Positions 9,431 to 18,929 of a stretch of 20,007 nt of DNA are shown piece after piece (positions within the stretch are counted from its first letter, which is position 1; every line of letters starts with the position of its first letter). The translations under genes and the position numbers were made by a program. The stretch is from Silene noctiflora (lineage: Eukaryota > Streptophyta > Magnoliopsida > Caryophyllales > Caryophyllaceae), in contig VHZZ01000811.1 in the NCBI GenBank assembly GCA_009801015.1, forward strand, positions 123,156 through 143,162. The letters run 5' to 3'. Under the pieces are notes generated by a model. That model was not told where the DNA came from. It saw only the letters and a program-made list of their open reading frames with translations, and ran no database searches.

Positions 9431-9630
9431 GGATCAAATCAAGTAGTACATGACATCGAGGCCTGCTATCAACAACTCAAGACAAAGTTCTATGCAAAAA
9501 ACATCATTCCTACATATGTGCGCTCTAAAGAGGGAGTAGAGATATATCGTGTATCTTGGTATTATGGCTATTTGTGTTCGGAGCTAGGAAAACGACCTAT
9601 TAAGGAACTTGCCTCGATTTTAACTCTTAC
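9431..9630 (+). pseudogene. Unidentified coding-like fragment
   Basis: After an in-frame stop at 9428, the plus strand stays open with a protein-like composition (VVHDIEACYQQLKTKFYAKN, then VRSKEGVEIYRVSWYYGYLC and SELGKRPIKELASI). It then runs into the Stowaway element at 9643 and stops at 9695-9697. There is no suitable ATG at its head. I do not recognise the family. It may be one exon of a broken gene whose reading was cut by the MITE, or chance. Confidence 0.25.
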
Positions 9631-9642
9631 TATTAAATATTA

Positions 9643-9932
9643 CTCCCTCTTATTCTCAATAACTCTCCCCTTTCCTCTTTGGCACAAAAATTATTGATTA
9701 AAATAAGTATAAAGTATTGTTGTGAGTTGAGATGATTGCAGAGAGGGAAGGTATTGTGGGTATTGTTGTGGGGTAAGGTGAATAAAATAAGCATAAAGTA
9801 TTGTATTGTGGGGTATTGTTGTGGGAAGTGGTGATTAAAATAAGTATAAAACATTACCAAAAAAGGAAATAGGGAAGGTATTGTGAATAGACGAAAAAAG
9901 AAATAGGGAGGGTTATTGAGAATAGGAGGGAG
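9643..9932. mobile_element. Stowaway-like MITE with TA target duplication
   Basis: The element begins CTCCCTCTTATTCTCAATAA and ends with the reverse complement of CTCCCTCCTATTCTCAATAA, extending to about 27 bases with few mismatches. TA lies immediately outside both ends (9641-9642 and 9933-9934). CTCCCTC ends with TA duplication are diagnostic of Stowaway MITEs (Tc1/Mariner). The 290-bp interior carries repeated phrases such as ATAAGTATAAAGTATTG and GGTATTGTTGTGG. The 111-codon minus-strand frame over it is incidental. Confidence 0.85.
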
Positions 9933-9979
9933 TATTAAATATATTCTACAATATCCATATAAAATCACATAAAATAATA

Positions 9980-10110
9980 ATGATGTTCCACTTCCCTTTC
10001 ATGTGTATGTTTTGTGATTCTTATGACTTCTAACCTCACATTTCCTCCACATTATTATGCTCCTTAATTTTGGTGCAAAAAGAAAGTGGAACATCTTTAA
10101 GAAGTAGGAG
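9980..10110. mobile_element. Decayed Stowaway-like MITE
   Basis: GATGTTCCACTTCCCTTTCA on the left and AAAGAAAGTGGAACATC on the right are inverted partners. The inner TCCTTAATTTTGGTGC and the order of motifs resemble the Stowaway at 19198-19394. The terminal CTCCCTCC sequences are worn away (right edge AGTAGGAGTA). Confidence 0.5.
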
Positions 10111-11143
10111 TACTTCTTTAGACAAAACCTCCCCCCACCTACCCAACCCACATTCCATCATGTTGCTTCCTACCTAACCTTGACCAACATACCGCCAATC
10201 TCTAAACCACTGCATCTCTCACCACCGACCGCCTCACCAACCACACCTCCCACTGCCCATTGGCACGCCGCTACAAAGGTTCTCTAGAAGATCAGCGCTC
10301 TAGTCCTGCCATAGGTGAAGGAGGGTTGTGAGGTGAGTGGTGGTGGATCGTGGGGAATAGGAGTTTGGCGGAGGTGGTCATACGATGGGTGTGCTGCTAG
10401 ACCTGCGAAGTGGGCCTGAAGGTTGGTGGAAGATTGATAGTGGTAAGAGTTAAAGAAATCCGCCATAAATGGTGGGTCTAAAAAAAGCAAATGAGGATAT
10501 TGTAGAAAGGGTAGTTTGGTCTTTACAAGCTCAAAACATGCCACAAAAGGAAAAGAAAATAGAGCCATATATAATCAATTGGAAAAGGTCCAGAATGTAA
10601 TAGATATAATAAAAAGGAACAAAGGAACTAATTTTTTTAAATGAAAAAAAATACATGTAAAGCCGTAAAGGATGCATATCGACTATTGAGTACTACTTTG
10701 GCTTAATTTTATATTTTTTAAAATTAATACCAAAAAAGGATTCGTGAATAGGATCCGGATCTAGACAAAAGTATCCAAATTCAAACTCGTCCATAATCAA
10801 TCAATGAATTTTTCCCACACACTCTTATCCTACAGTCCCCTTGAACTATCTAGTTGAGCTTAAGCATGAAGTGAGATATTTTCCCTCAATCCTTTTGACA
10901 TTAGAAAGATTTTTGGAACGATAATGCTCCATTTACACTCCACCCCAACTTTCAAATTAAACAAGGGAAATTATCTTTCCCTTTCCTTCCAATCTCTCTA
11001 TCCAAACCAAATATTAGTACGAAGTTACTTTATCAGGTAGCAATATCAAATATAGACAAATATAGATAGACAACCAATAATTTTACCGGAAAAAAAATAT
11101 ATCACATAAGAGATAGATTCTTACCAAATTTCTCTTTCTCAGC
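10111..11143. other. Intergenic sequence downstream of the Agenet gene
   Basis: From 10125 to 10260 the plus strand is rich in C and CCACC-like triplets. From 10310 to 10440 it is rich in G (GGTGGTGG-like), so the two halves could pair imperfectly. The 94-codon minus-strand frame at 10284-10568 arises from this bias. The rest is AT-rich. Part of 10900-11143 should be the 3' untranslated region of the Agenet gene. A strong donor-like GGTAAGA (minus strand, about 11121) lies some 20 nt past its stop codon. Confidence 0.4.
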
Positions 11144-14100
11144 TTAGTTAGGTTCGGAAACTGCAGGATATTCCAGAAATTCCCATTTATTGTCCATGGA
11201 GGTTGAAAGGCTTCCGTACTTCAAATTTTGTTTCAGCCATTTGACTTTGCATACAAGCTCCTCTAAATCCATGATTGTAGATTCTATGCTATCACAGTAT
11301 GTGGAGTTCAGAGAAATTGGCTCATTCACCCTCGGTCTTTTTGCAGATACATTTTGGGGATCCTGCTTTTTAGCAGAACTGACTACTGGAACTTCAGTTG
11401 AAGCACCATTGATGTATGAACTGGAAACACTATCTGAGCAACTAGGTTTTCGAGTAGCAGAATTCCATGGATCCATCTCCATACTTTCTCCATGAACCTG
11501 CGCTTTATCTTTACCGGAAATATCTTTGCCCAGCTTAGGAGAACACTTGGAGCGCATCAATTTGTTTAGTAGAGGCAATGAGCTGGCTGACGTATGAGAA
11601 GAGATTGAATCACTTACATCCAGTAAGGACCTAGGTGTCGCCTTAGGATTTGGATTGCCCTCAAACACCACATCATCCAGAGATTTTGGAAGCAGAGCTG
11701 CAAAAAAAAAAATGAGAAATTAACAATGATGGAGGCTAACTTCAATTTAAAGATAAATCATTTCAATGTGATAAAAGCATGATAAATATCAGTCACGAGC
11801 ATAAGAATGTCACGTCAGACTTGACCTGAAACATTGACGTACAAAATAAATCACCGCCGTACCTTGTTTCGCAGGTTGAATCAAACGAGCATGAGAATGA
11901 CCATTTTTACTATCCTGTGATCATGATGAATAGGTTATAACAAATGTACACTTTATTAATTAACTATAACTTAAAAAAAAATAAGCAAAGAATTTAGCAC
12001 TGGTGAACAGCACTGCAGCAGCAGAAACAAACACCGCAACACAACTGCCTATAATATTTATGCGGAATATCATGATCATTCTCAACTAAAGTGTAATCGT
12101 TGTTCGAAGGTAAGCGTTAGTTACTTTGTTGAGCATATTCAAGTTAAAGAACGATCACGTGTCTCTCGTGGATGAGCCTAGTTTTCTTTCCTTATCAAAA
12201 GCAATAATATAAGAATGATTATGCAGAAAAATAATACCATGGAGTTTAACCTATGTTTACATTAGAGTCGCAACACTTTTCTTCCAATTTTCAAGTCCTC
12301 AAGCACAGATTTCTCGGAGAATGATATTATTGTGAAGTTACCTTTCTTCCATCATCACTTGCAGAAGTGACTAGAGATTGCTCAAGCCAAATTATAGAAT
12401 TTAAATCTAAACACAGCCCAAAACATACATCATGAATCAGTAAAAAAAACATATACTATACGTACAGGAAACGTCCAACCAGAATCAGGACGCCATTTCA
12501 GAGTTGGGCGAAGATCCTTGAAGCTGGCAACGCAAGACATTCCTTCGCCTACTGGTGGGTCTGGAAATTTTACCTATAACAGGTTGCATTTGTAAGAACA
12601 AAACAGAATGTAACTGTGGTAACAAAACATAAAGGCCTAGCAAGCTTAAGCCAACGTATAGTTTAATTGAGCTCAATTTGGGACAGCCAACACAAAGAAC
12701 AAGCTAGTTGAGTTGGCAATTGAGAAACTCGCTATGAGGGTGTTTGCTTGGAGCTTTTGGAAAAAAATTTACCTGAACAGTATCATCATCCAGAATTTCA
12801 GTTATTGTTCCACACCAATAACATCCGTCCTTCAACCAGTCAACCATGTCCCCAACACTCCAGCCACCATCCACCACAATTGCAACATCTGAACTAGCGC
12901 TAATGTGAGGCAATTGACTTTCATGATAGATTGGAGGAAATTGTGGTCGGAACATCAACTCTCTTTTTGCCTTCTTAGAGCCATTGCTCCTGGGTATTTG
13001 ATACAAATCTAACCACTCTAGATCTGTAGATAGATGTGGTGATGTTAATAGAGCGTAAATATCGGTTATATCGAGGAAAAAGAAAGATTTGGATTCTTTA
13101 AAAATCTTTTCATAAAAAATTATCATCCTCGCCTCTCCGACTGCGGTTTAACTAAGTCTACACTCAAAATATGCAGTTTGACATTTACTTAATCTAAACC
13201 AATTTACTTAATCTAAACAGACGTGCTTCCAAAGTATTTCTCAAAGTTCGAACTTCCTCCGACCACGCTCCTTAGTTTCATTAATTAACACAGTGAAATG
13301 TATACTCAAAACTAAAATGCTCGCTTATTCAAGGGTTCAGGAGGTGTGTCATATAGTAAAACAGTTGATCGTAATAATATAAGAGAAAATTAAATGGCTA
13401 TAAAATTCTCAGTTGCTCTTTTTTCCTCACATGTGGACAATTAATCATAGTATAAAAAAGCGCAAAAAAATTGCAGTTCTTCACATGTGAACTTTGTAAG
13501 TGAACATATGTTCGTAAAACTTAGGTTAGGAAGAGATATCTCACCATCATCATCGTAATCATAGTATCGAACTTGACATCTAATTCGCCATTTGCCCGTT
13601 ACAACTTCCTTGATCTAAACAAACAACAAATAATCCATTTAGAGCAAAATATGTGTTAGTAGAGACGCGTACTCCAAGATGAAACTTTTGTAACTAACAT
13701 ACGAGTACAAAATACAGTTTGGCATAACTGGTAGCAGAGATAAAAGAAAGAAATATATCCGAATTAAAAGCTGTCCGCTTAAGGAGTTCCCAAGAATTCA
13801 TGGTCGAAACAGAACAAACAAACTCGATCTAGTTTAAAGTAATATGTAAAACGAAGGATTCATAAAAGTAGTTTTCTAATATAGAATCTTGGCAGTCAAG
13901 ACCTTCCATATCAAGCTATATTCTTTGCTTATTAGCTGTTTATAGAACATATCCAAGCAGTGGGCTTAGGAGATCATGTCATCGGTCATCATGATAATTC
14001 ATACAACTATGGGATTGCCACGTCACACAAAAAGATGTCATTAGTAAGGGTAACTAATCAGTACACCTTGAGAACGTGAAACCATAATGTTATACTGAAA

Positions 14101-14421
14101 ATAATTACTCGGTACTGAAAAAAATCTCTAAATGGAGATAGAAGAACAACACGACAAAACTCCAAAAGTCCAGCTCATCCATGAATGAGTTGGTCTAGAT
14201 GTCAAGTGTGAAAACGTTGTAAAATACCCCTATACCAGTCATTATCTCAATTATAAAGATGAGTAACATAACACAAAATAGGACCTGTTTTACGCAAAAA
14301 GAACAGTCACATATTAGTCAAATACCTCACACCGAAACCATGCACCACGGTACCCCTCGATTAAGGACCTTGACTCCGCCAGCTGCCCAGCGTGACAAAG
14401 TGATGACAGCTGCTTTGACAT
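11144..14421 (-). CDS. Agenet (Tudor-like) domain protein, seven coding exons
   Basis: Exons (minus strand, in order): 14421-14326, 13614-13545, 13023-12773, 12573-12462, 12406-12342, 11914-11863, 11697-11144. All introns are GT-AG; the sum is 1200 nt, 399 residues plus TAA. The fourth intron could instead be 12465-12381 (85 nt rather than 55), giving 389 residues. The 85-nt version is more usual for plants. Agenet 1 spans about residues 12-70 (GQLAESRSLIEGYRGAWFRC, then RYYDYDDDDLEWLDLYQIP). Agenet 2 spans about 108-160 (WSVGDMVDWLKDGCYWCGTI, then DDDTVQVKFPDPPVGEG). KRPR near residue 335 is a putative nuclear signal, and 350-377 (IESTIMDLEELVCKVKWLK) should form an amphipathic helix. Agenet domains are plant Tudor relatives; paired copies are known in some proteins to bind histone tails or chromatin, so a nuclear chromatin role is inferred. 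The middle (residues 180-340) is Ser-rich and probably disordered. The ATG at 14421 is the first in its frame after a TAA. An upstream exon could extend the N terminus (see leader). Confidence 0.92.
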
Positions 14422-15200
14422 TGCTATTCTTAAAATCAACAGCTGCGTGATAAATTACAACTTCCGTCAAATTTTCGAGAATACTAAACCAATGAATCTC
14501 AAACTCTTCTCAGACCATCCCCTCAACCAGGATAATTCACAAATAATCCATCGAATTAGATGTCAAGTACTCAACCTCAAAAGTATATCAAATCACACAC
14601 AAGTACGCACCTCTATTACAACGTTATTGAGTCCTAATCTCTAACATCAACACGATGTTTAACTAGAGAAGCAGAGCAATCAAGCCGGAAACAAAGTCGA
14701 TGACCTAAATTCACAATTCCAGCGATACACACAGCAATCGCAATCCAATCCTTTTAATTAAAAACACATGAAACTTCGCTCATCAGCAAAATATCTACTA
14801 AATTATTCTAAACTCAACGATCACAGCTCAATTACGACATTAGGAATCATAATCTATACTATTAACATGACGTTGATCAAAAGAAAACACAAATAACAAG
14901 CAAAAAACACAATAAATAACCGAATAACCAATAACAATGTCGAAACCCTAAATTCGAAGTGTTCCATTGAAATATAACAAATTAGAGTTACGCAATCATG
15001 AATTCATCAATTATTGAAGTTAAAATGAGGAATATCGTCACCTAAAGTACTGAGAAAGCATCAATGGCGAAGTTGCGAACGACGAAGTTTGAGTTCGCAC
15101 AAACGTAAAACTACACTTTACCGTAATTACTACTTGCTATTTACTGCTGTAGTTGAGTTACTGTGTACTGAGTTACTGCGCTAATGGAGTGTCGAGCATT
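14422..15200 (-). promoter_or_regulatory. Probable 5' leader with intron and promoter of the Agenet gene
   Basis: A first exon ending at 15042 (CTTTAG before GTGACG) and an acceptor CACGCAG at 14443-14449 would remove a leader intron of about 599 nt. A short upstream frame would then cross the junction: ATG at 15061, eight codons, then TGA. If instead the acceptor is TTTTAAG ending at 14429, the same ATG reads in frame into the main protein and adds about nine residues (MLSQYFRIA). No TATA box is evident upstream of 15100. This is inference from splice-signal shape only; the 63- and 65-codon plus-strand frames at 14259-14644 are incidental. Confidence 0.45.
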
Positions 15201-15209
15201 TTTGGAAGG

Positions 15210-15655
15210 TAAATTTTTGAATTTTATTTACTGATTTTGAAGTTTGTGAAAAAGGAGGGTGATTACTATATTTACATTGAAGACGAGGTCCTTTATCAAA
15301 ATGGGTCCTAAATTTTTGAATTCTTATTTCTGAATTTTTCAAAATGGGATGACTTGTCTTTATCAAAACAAAGCGTCTTCCTTGTGACGGGTCGGTATTT
15401 GTGACGGGTAATGCCACTCACAAAACGAATAAAGCAAAAGGTGGGGGCACCCCTCCACTTGCTTTCCTCTCTCCTCTCATGGGTCTTTTGTCTCACAATT
15501 TGGTACCCGTCTTCTCAAAGTGACGGATACCTTCCGTCACAAATGAGAATTGCCCTTATCAAAATGGGTCCTAAATTTTTGAATTTTATTTACTGATTTT
15601 GAATTTTTGTATTTCTTTATGTACTCTAAAGATCATTTAGACGAGGTCCTTTTCA
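15210..15655. repeat. Tandem array, unit about 98 bp, interrupted by a MITE
   Basis: TAAATTTTTGAATT starts at about 15210, 15308 and 15570. The first and third units share TAAATTTTTGAATTTTATTT and the following ACTGATTTTGAA. AGACGAGGTCCTTT follows about 70 bases after the start of each of those units (15281 and 15640), and TTATCAAAATGGGTCC precedes the second and third. The second unit is shortened and carries the MITE at 15369-15555. Confidence 0.7.
15369..15555. mobile_element. Mutator-like MITE with 9-bp target duplication TTATCAAAA
   Basis: TTATCAAAA lies directly at both sides (15360-15368 and 15556-15564). The ends contain inverted GTGACGG motifs: left TTGTGACGGGTCGGTAT, right complement TTTGTGACGGAAGGTAT. 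The same TTATCAAAATGGGTCC text occurs uninterrupted at about 15296, which serves as an empty-site copy. The 187-bp element encodes no transposase. Superfamily is inferred from the 9-bp duplication. Confidence 0.75.
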
Positions 15656-15709
15656 TCGCTTTTATTTCTTCAAATTTTCTCTCTTTAAGACATAACTTTC
15701 TTTTCCCTG

Positions 15710-15990
15710 AGAGCATCCGCAAAGGGGAAAAATTACCTCCCTATTTGTCTTATCTTTCCTCAAATGGGCAACCACATTGTTACACCAACCTTCCCATATT
15801 TTGGGGCTCTACTGTTTTTAGGGGAAGTTCCCAAAAAATAACTAAAGCAATTTGTGTTAGTTTTGGGGAGGTTCCAAAATTTTTTTGTGTGAATTGGGGA
15901 CCTCCATTATTATATAGATGTAGTTATGAAATATAAAAGGTTAATGAGGTGGATGAATAAAAAAAGAAAAGATAAAATATGGGGAGCCTA
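15710..15990. mobile_element. GAGCATCC-ended MITE, copy 1 (right end missing)
   Basis: It begins AGAGCATCCGCAAAGGGG and follows the same order as copies 2 and 3: CCTCCC(T/C)ATTTG, CTTCCCATATTTTGGGGCTC, GGGGAGGTTCC, GAATTG, then GATGGA or GTGGATGAATAA. It breaks off at GGGGAGCC where copy 2 begins, lacking the terminal GGATGCTCT. The 109-codon frame here is incidental. Confidence 0.75.
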
Positions 15991-16303
15991 AGAGCATCCG
16001 CAAAGTTGGAAAATCGCCTCCCCATTTGCATTCTCTTTCCTCAAATGAGAAACCCATTGTTGCACTAACCTTCCCATATTTTGGGGCTCCATTGTTTTTA
16101 GAGGAGGTTCCAAAAAAAGTAAGGCAATTTGTCTTACTTTTGGGGAGGTTCCCAATTTTTTGTGTGTGAATTGTGAAACCTCATTATTGCAAAGATGCAA
16201 TTTTGAAATGGGGAGAATAAATAGAAAAGTTAGTGGAAAATGAGATGGACGAATAAGGAAAAAAAGAGAAAATATAAAGAGTCTCACCTTTGTAGATGCT
16301 CTG
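15991..16303. mobile_element. GAGCATCC-ended MITE, copy 2 (complete)
   Basis: Starts AGAGCATCCGCAAAGTTGG and ends CTTTGTAGATGCTCT, an inverted terminal pair of about 15 bases. It lies head to tail with copy 1 without spacer. The 111-codon minus-strand frame over it is incidental. Terminal sequence of this kind is widespread in plant MITEs, but I cannot place the superfamily because no clean target duplication is visible. Confidence 0.8.
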
Positions 16304-16545
16304 ACAAACTTTTCCCTCTCCATATGCCTTCTCTTTCATTATATGGATGCTTTAAACTATTTTAGATAGGATCCTCATTTTCTCTCATTTTTCACCTATT
16401 TGGTGTATCTTACTTTCTTATGTGGCGGTTAGCCTATGAATATGCTTTCGACTTCTTAATAAAGATGTACTCACATAACCACATCGAAGAGAACATTCTC
16501 TTAAAAAGGAACATACCCTCTCATTTGACTAGAGAGTCAACTTAA
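16304..16545. other. AT-rich spacer between MITE copies
   Basis: No gene, RNA or repeat recognised. The flanking MITE copies 2 and 3 do not share identical sequence immediately outside their ends. Confidence 0.5.
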
Positions 16546-16862
16546 AGAGTATCCACAAAGGTGGAGAAGTACTTCCCTATATACACTCTCTTTTTTTATA
16601 TGGAGAACCTCATTATTGCACATCACAAACCTCCCCATAATTTAAGGCTCCACCATTTTTAGAGGATGTACCAAAAAAAAGTAAGGATAATTTGTGTTTT
16701 TTTTGGGGAGGTTTTCATATATTTGGGCGTAAATTAGTATTGTTGGGAAACCCCATTATTACATAGATAAAGATGTGAATTGAGGAAGCTAAATGGAAAA
16801 ATTAGTGAAAAATAAGGTGGACGAATAAGAAATATAAGGAGCCTCATTATTGTGGATGCTCT
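16546..16862. mobile_element. GAGCATCC-ended MITE, copy 3 (complete, more diverged)
   Basis: Starts AGAGTATCCACAAAGGTGG and ends ATTGTGGATGCTCT. The internal order of motifs is the same as in copies 1 and 2, with more substitutions and small gaps. This suggests an independent, older insertion. Confidence 0.75.
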
Positions 16863-17663
16863 AACAAGTATTTTCTCACAATATATAAAAAACACATATA
16901 TTCTTACAAAAATGTAAAAATAACTATTGATGTAAATCAAATATAACAAGCCTAAGATCAAAAAAGTGGGATTACATATATTTAGAAAAATTAATGATCA
17001 AAATGAATTGAAAAAGTAAAAGAAAACAATAATACCCTCCTTTTATTCCATTCAATTTTTGTGAGAAGTATTTTAAATTAAAGGTAAATAAATAATCAAT
17101 AATTCTTGTATAAAATCGTTTTCATAAGTATTATTATACTTAAATATTTGACTTAAGTACCTCAATTAAAATTAACTTCAATCAACCACACTTTTCCATA
17201 ATATGGGTATTATCAGAAGTTTTATTGTAAGATTGTTAAAAATATATCACCACAAATTAAACTTGAAACTCATATTCATCATAATTAGTTAAATAATTTT
17301 GAAAATTTTTCTCTACTTAGGTTATTAACATGTGCCCTGTCATATGTTAGAAAAACCTTTTTCTTTATAGTAAAACCGTTTTACATGAGATTTACTCATA
17401 GATAACTAAAACATAATATAAATGGATGAAATAGAGAAAATATATACTATGTTCTAATTCATAAGATACAAGAAATTTATATGCATCTCTCTCTATATAT
17501 ATATATACACTTCTTCGTATTCTATACTCCGGCAAAAGGTAACATTGACTTTTTCACACTTGTCGAGGCGCGTTTTGCAACGTGGATATCTTTAGTTACA
17601 GATTATTAAAAATTATAAAAATTTGATATTCTAATAGCATTCATTACGATAAATTAAATAAGA
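16863..17663. other. Very AT-rich intergenic sequence
   Basis: No gene found. A CT then TA microsatellite lies at about 17486-17510. ATGATGA on the minus strand near 17280 resembles a snoRNA C box, but no matching D box and guide were found. Confidence 0.5.
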
Positions 17664-17892
17664 CAGAGGCGGTTCTAGAATTTGATGGAAGGGGTGCGTA
17701 AAAAATTTTAACAATAAAAATATCGAGTTATATGAAAAATAATATTGTTTAATTGGACAAAATATATGATATATAACATTAAATAAAAATTGTTCAATAC
17801 AAGGGTAGAACTCATGACCTCTAACTAAGAAATAGTCTTACTGTACTTATTTTTCGGAAAATGGGTGCAGATGAACCCCAGAACCGCCACTG
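17664..17892. mobile_element. hAT-type MITE, 229 bp
   Basis: Ends are inverted: CAGAGGCGGTTCTAG on the left and the complement CAGTGGCGGTTCTGG on the right (two mismatches). AAATAAGA (17656-17663) and AAACAAGA (17893-17900) form an 8-bp target duplication with one mismatch, as expected for an old hAT insertion. CAGNGGCGG ends are typical of plant hAT MITEs. No coding capacity. Confidence 0.75.
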
Positions 17893-18299
17893 AAACAAGA
17901 TCTCACAGAACTATATTTTCTCTTATATATTACAAATAATATTAAAAATTCTTTACAGTCATAAATAGTGCCAAAAAGTCATTGTTACCTTTAGTCTGGA
18001 TCGGAAGGAGTATTTTCTTCTCCTTTCTTTTTTTCACAAGAAATATTCTATATTTTCTTCCCCACATGTCATTGAATTTGGACCACACAAATCATCTCAA
18101 AAAAAAATAGAGAAGAAAACTCGAATAACCGAATAAGAAAATACGAAAAAATATATAGAATAGAAAGAAATATAGTATAGTAAAAACAAAACTAAATATC
18201 AAATCAATCCATAAGCCAATTTAAAAATTATTCAATTAATTGGTGTTAAAAAACAAAATAAACAACAAAAATTAAAATTGTAATGATGATCACACATAC
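17893..18299. other. AT-rich sequence; start of the putative intron of the 18300 exon
   Basis: No exon or RNA gene recognised. If the promoter at 18438-18535 is active, this is the beginning of its first intron. Confidence 0.4.
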
Positions 18300-18415
18300 C
18301 TGGGAAGAACAACTATTTGTGTGGCTGTTGGTGGATCTAAAAGGGTAGATCTGGTTTTTTCCCAACTTAGATCTAAATGCAAATTGCAAAAAAAAAAAAA
18401 AAAGAGGGCATGACA
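18300..18415 (-). other. Putative first exon (5' leader) of an unknown minus-strand transcript
   Basis: Transcription from the TATA box at 18447-18438 should begin near 18415. The exon would run to 18300 and end in TTCCCAG before GTATGTGTG, a strong plant donor. The 60-codon minus-strand frame overlapping it starts near the predicted start site and runs through the donor, so it is probably not translated as such. No second exon or protein was identified to the left. Confidence 0.4.
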
Positions 18416-18437
18416 CATCTCTCATCAATTAATTGCA

Positions 18438-18535
18438 CTATTTATAGCAAACCCTAGGCGTAAAATTGTCAATTGCAAACACGTGGAGGCCCAAATACTT
18501 AAATCGCGGCCCATGGCCCATTGATATCACGTCAC
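18438..18535 (-). promoter_or_regulatory. Pol II promoter: TATA box, telo-box, G-box and three TGGGCC site II elements
   Basis: Seen on the minus strand: CTATAAATAG (18447-18438), telo-box CTAGGGTTT (18457-18449), palindromic CACGTG (18485-18480), TGGGCC three times (complements of GGCCCA at 18488-18493, 18508-18513 and 18515-18520), and an ACGT core in TGACGTGAT near 18527-18535. Site II elements with a telo-box are a known combination at plant genes for ribosomal proteins, other growth-linked proteins and some snoRNA clusters. The predicted product direction is leftward. Confidence 0.6.
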
Positions 18536-18590
18536 CCGTCAGGCACTCTTGCCAATTAAGTAACAACGTGGATAAGATTATAAGAACTAG

Positions 18591-18929
18591 TGTGACAAAT
18601 TTCATACCGTCTTAATTGTTTTTTTTCGGTGTTGATCAGGAGTATCCCATACCGATAGGAGGGGCAATTTCCTTTGGAGTACTGAAAGCAATTTAATGGG
18701 TTGACCACTCCTAAGTTTAACATTTTCATTCGTAAGAGTCAGGAATTTAATCCATGACCACTTATTTAAGAGATGAGAGCCCTTATCACTCACACCATCC
18801 AACTTTGGTAGACCGTCTTAATTGTGACGGTCATAAATTTGTAATCTTTTATAATTTTCTCCCACTTATTTTTTGTTAGAAGTCATAAACTTGTGATGAA
18901 TAGTACCGTCACAAATGAGAATTTGTGAA
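18591..18929. mobile_element. GTGACGG-type MITE carrying a nested SINE
   Basis: With the SINE removed, the left arm reads TGTGACAAATTTCAT, ACCGTCTTAATTGTGACGG. The right end complements to GTTCACAAATTCTCATTTGTGACGG, an imperfect inverted repeat. Its GTGACGG motif links it to the element at 15369-15555, and its interior CTCCCACTTATTTTTTG links it to 1751-1850. Confidence 0.5.
18620..18811 (-). mobile_element. tRNA-derived SINE with perfect 14-bp target duplication
   Basis: Flanked by ACCGTCTTAATTGT at 18606-18619 and 18812-18825. On the minus strand it starts CTACCAAAGTTGG and has GTGAGTGATAAGG (A-box-like) and GGTCATGGATTAAATTCC (B-box-like). It ends in CACCGAAAAAAA, a short A tail next to the duplication, as expected from target-primed reverse transcription. 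The 66-codon minus-strand frame over it is not a gene. Confidence 0.8.

Noticed and set aside
9003..9437. 144-codon minus-strand frame as a gene
   Set aside because: Mostly the duplicated 297-bp unit; differences between copies are largely amino-acid changing and the head (Thr/Pro-rich) has no domain.
11190..11495. 101-codon plus-strand open frame
   Set aside because: Antisense shadow of the last Agenet exon, whose minus-strand frame joins cleanly with six others.
15411..16323. Several 60-110 codon frames on both strands
   Set aside because: All lie on MITE copies or the adjacent repeat array.
17270..17300. Possible C/D snoRNA (ATGATGA on the minus strand)
   Set aside because: No D box at a suitable distance and no closing stem; a 7-base match is expected by chance in AT-rich DNA.
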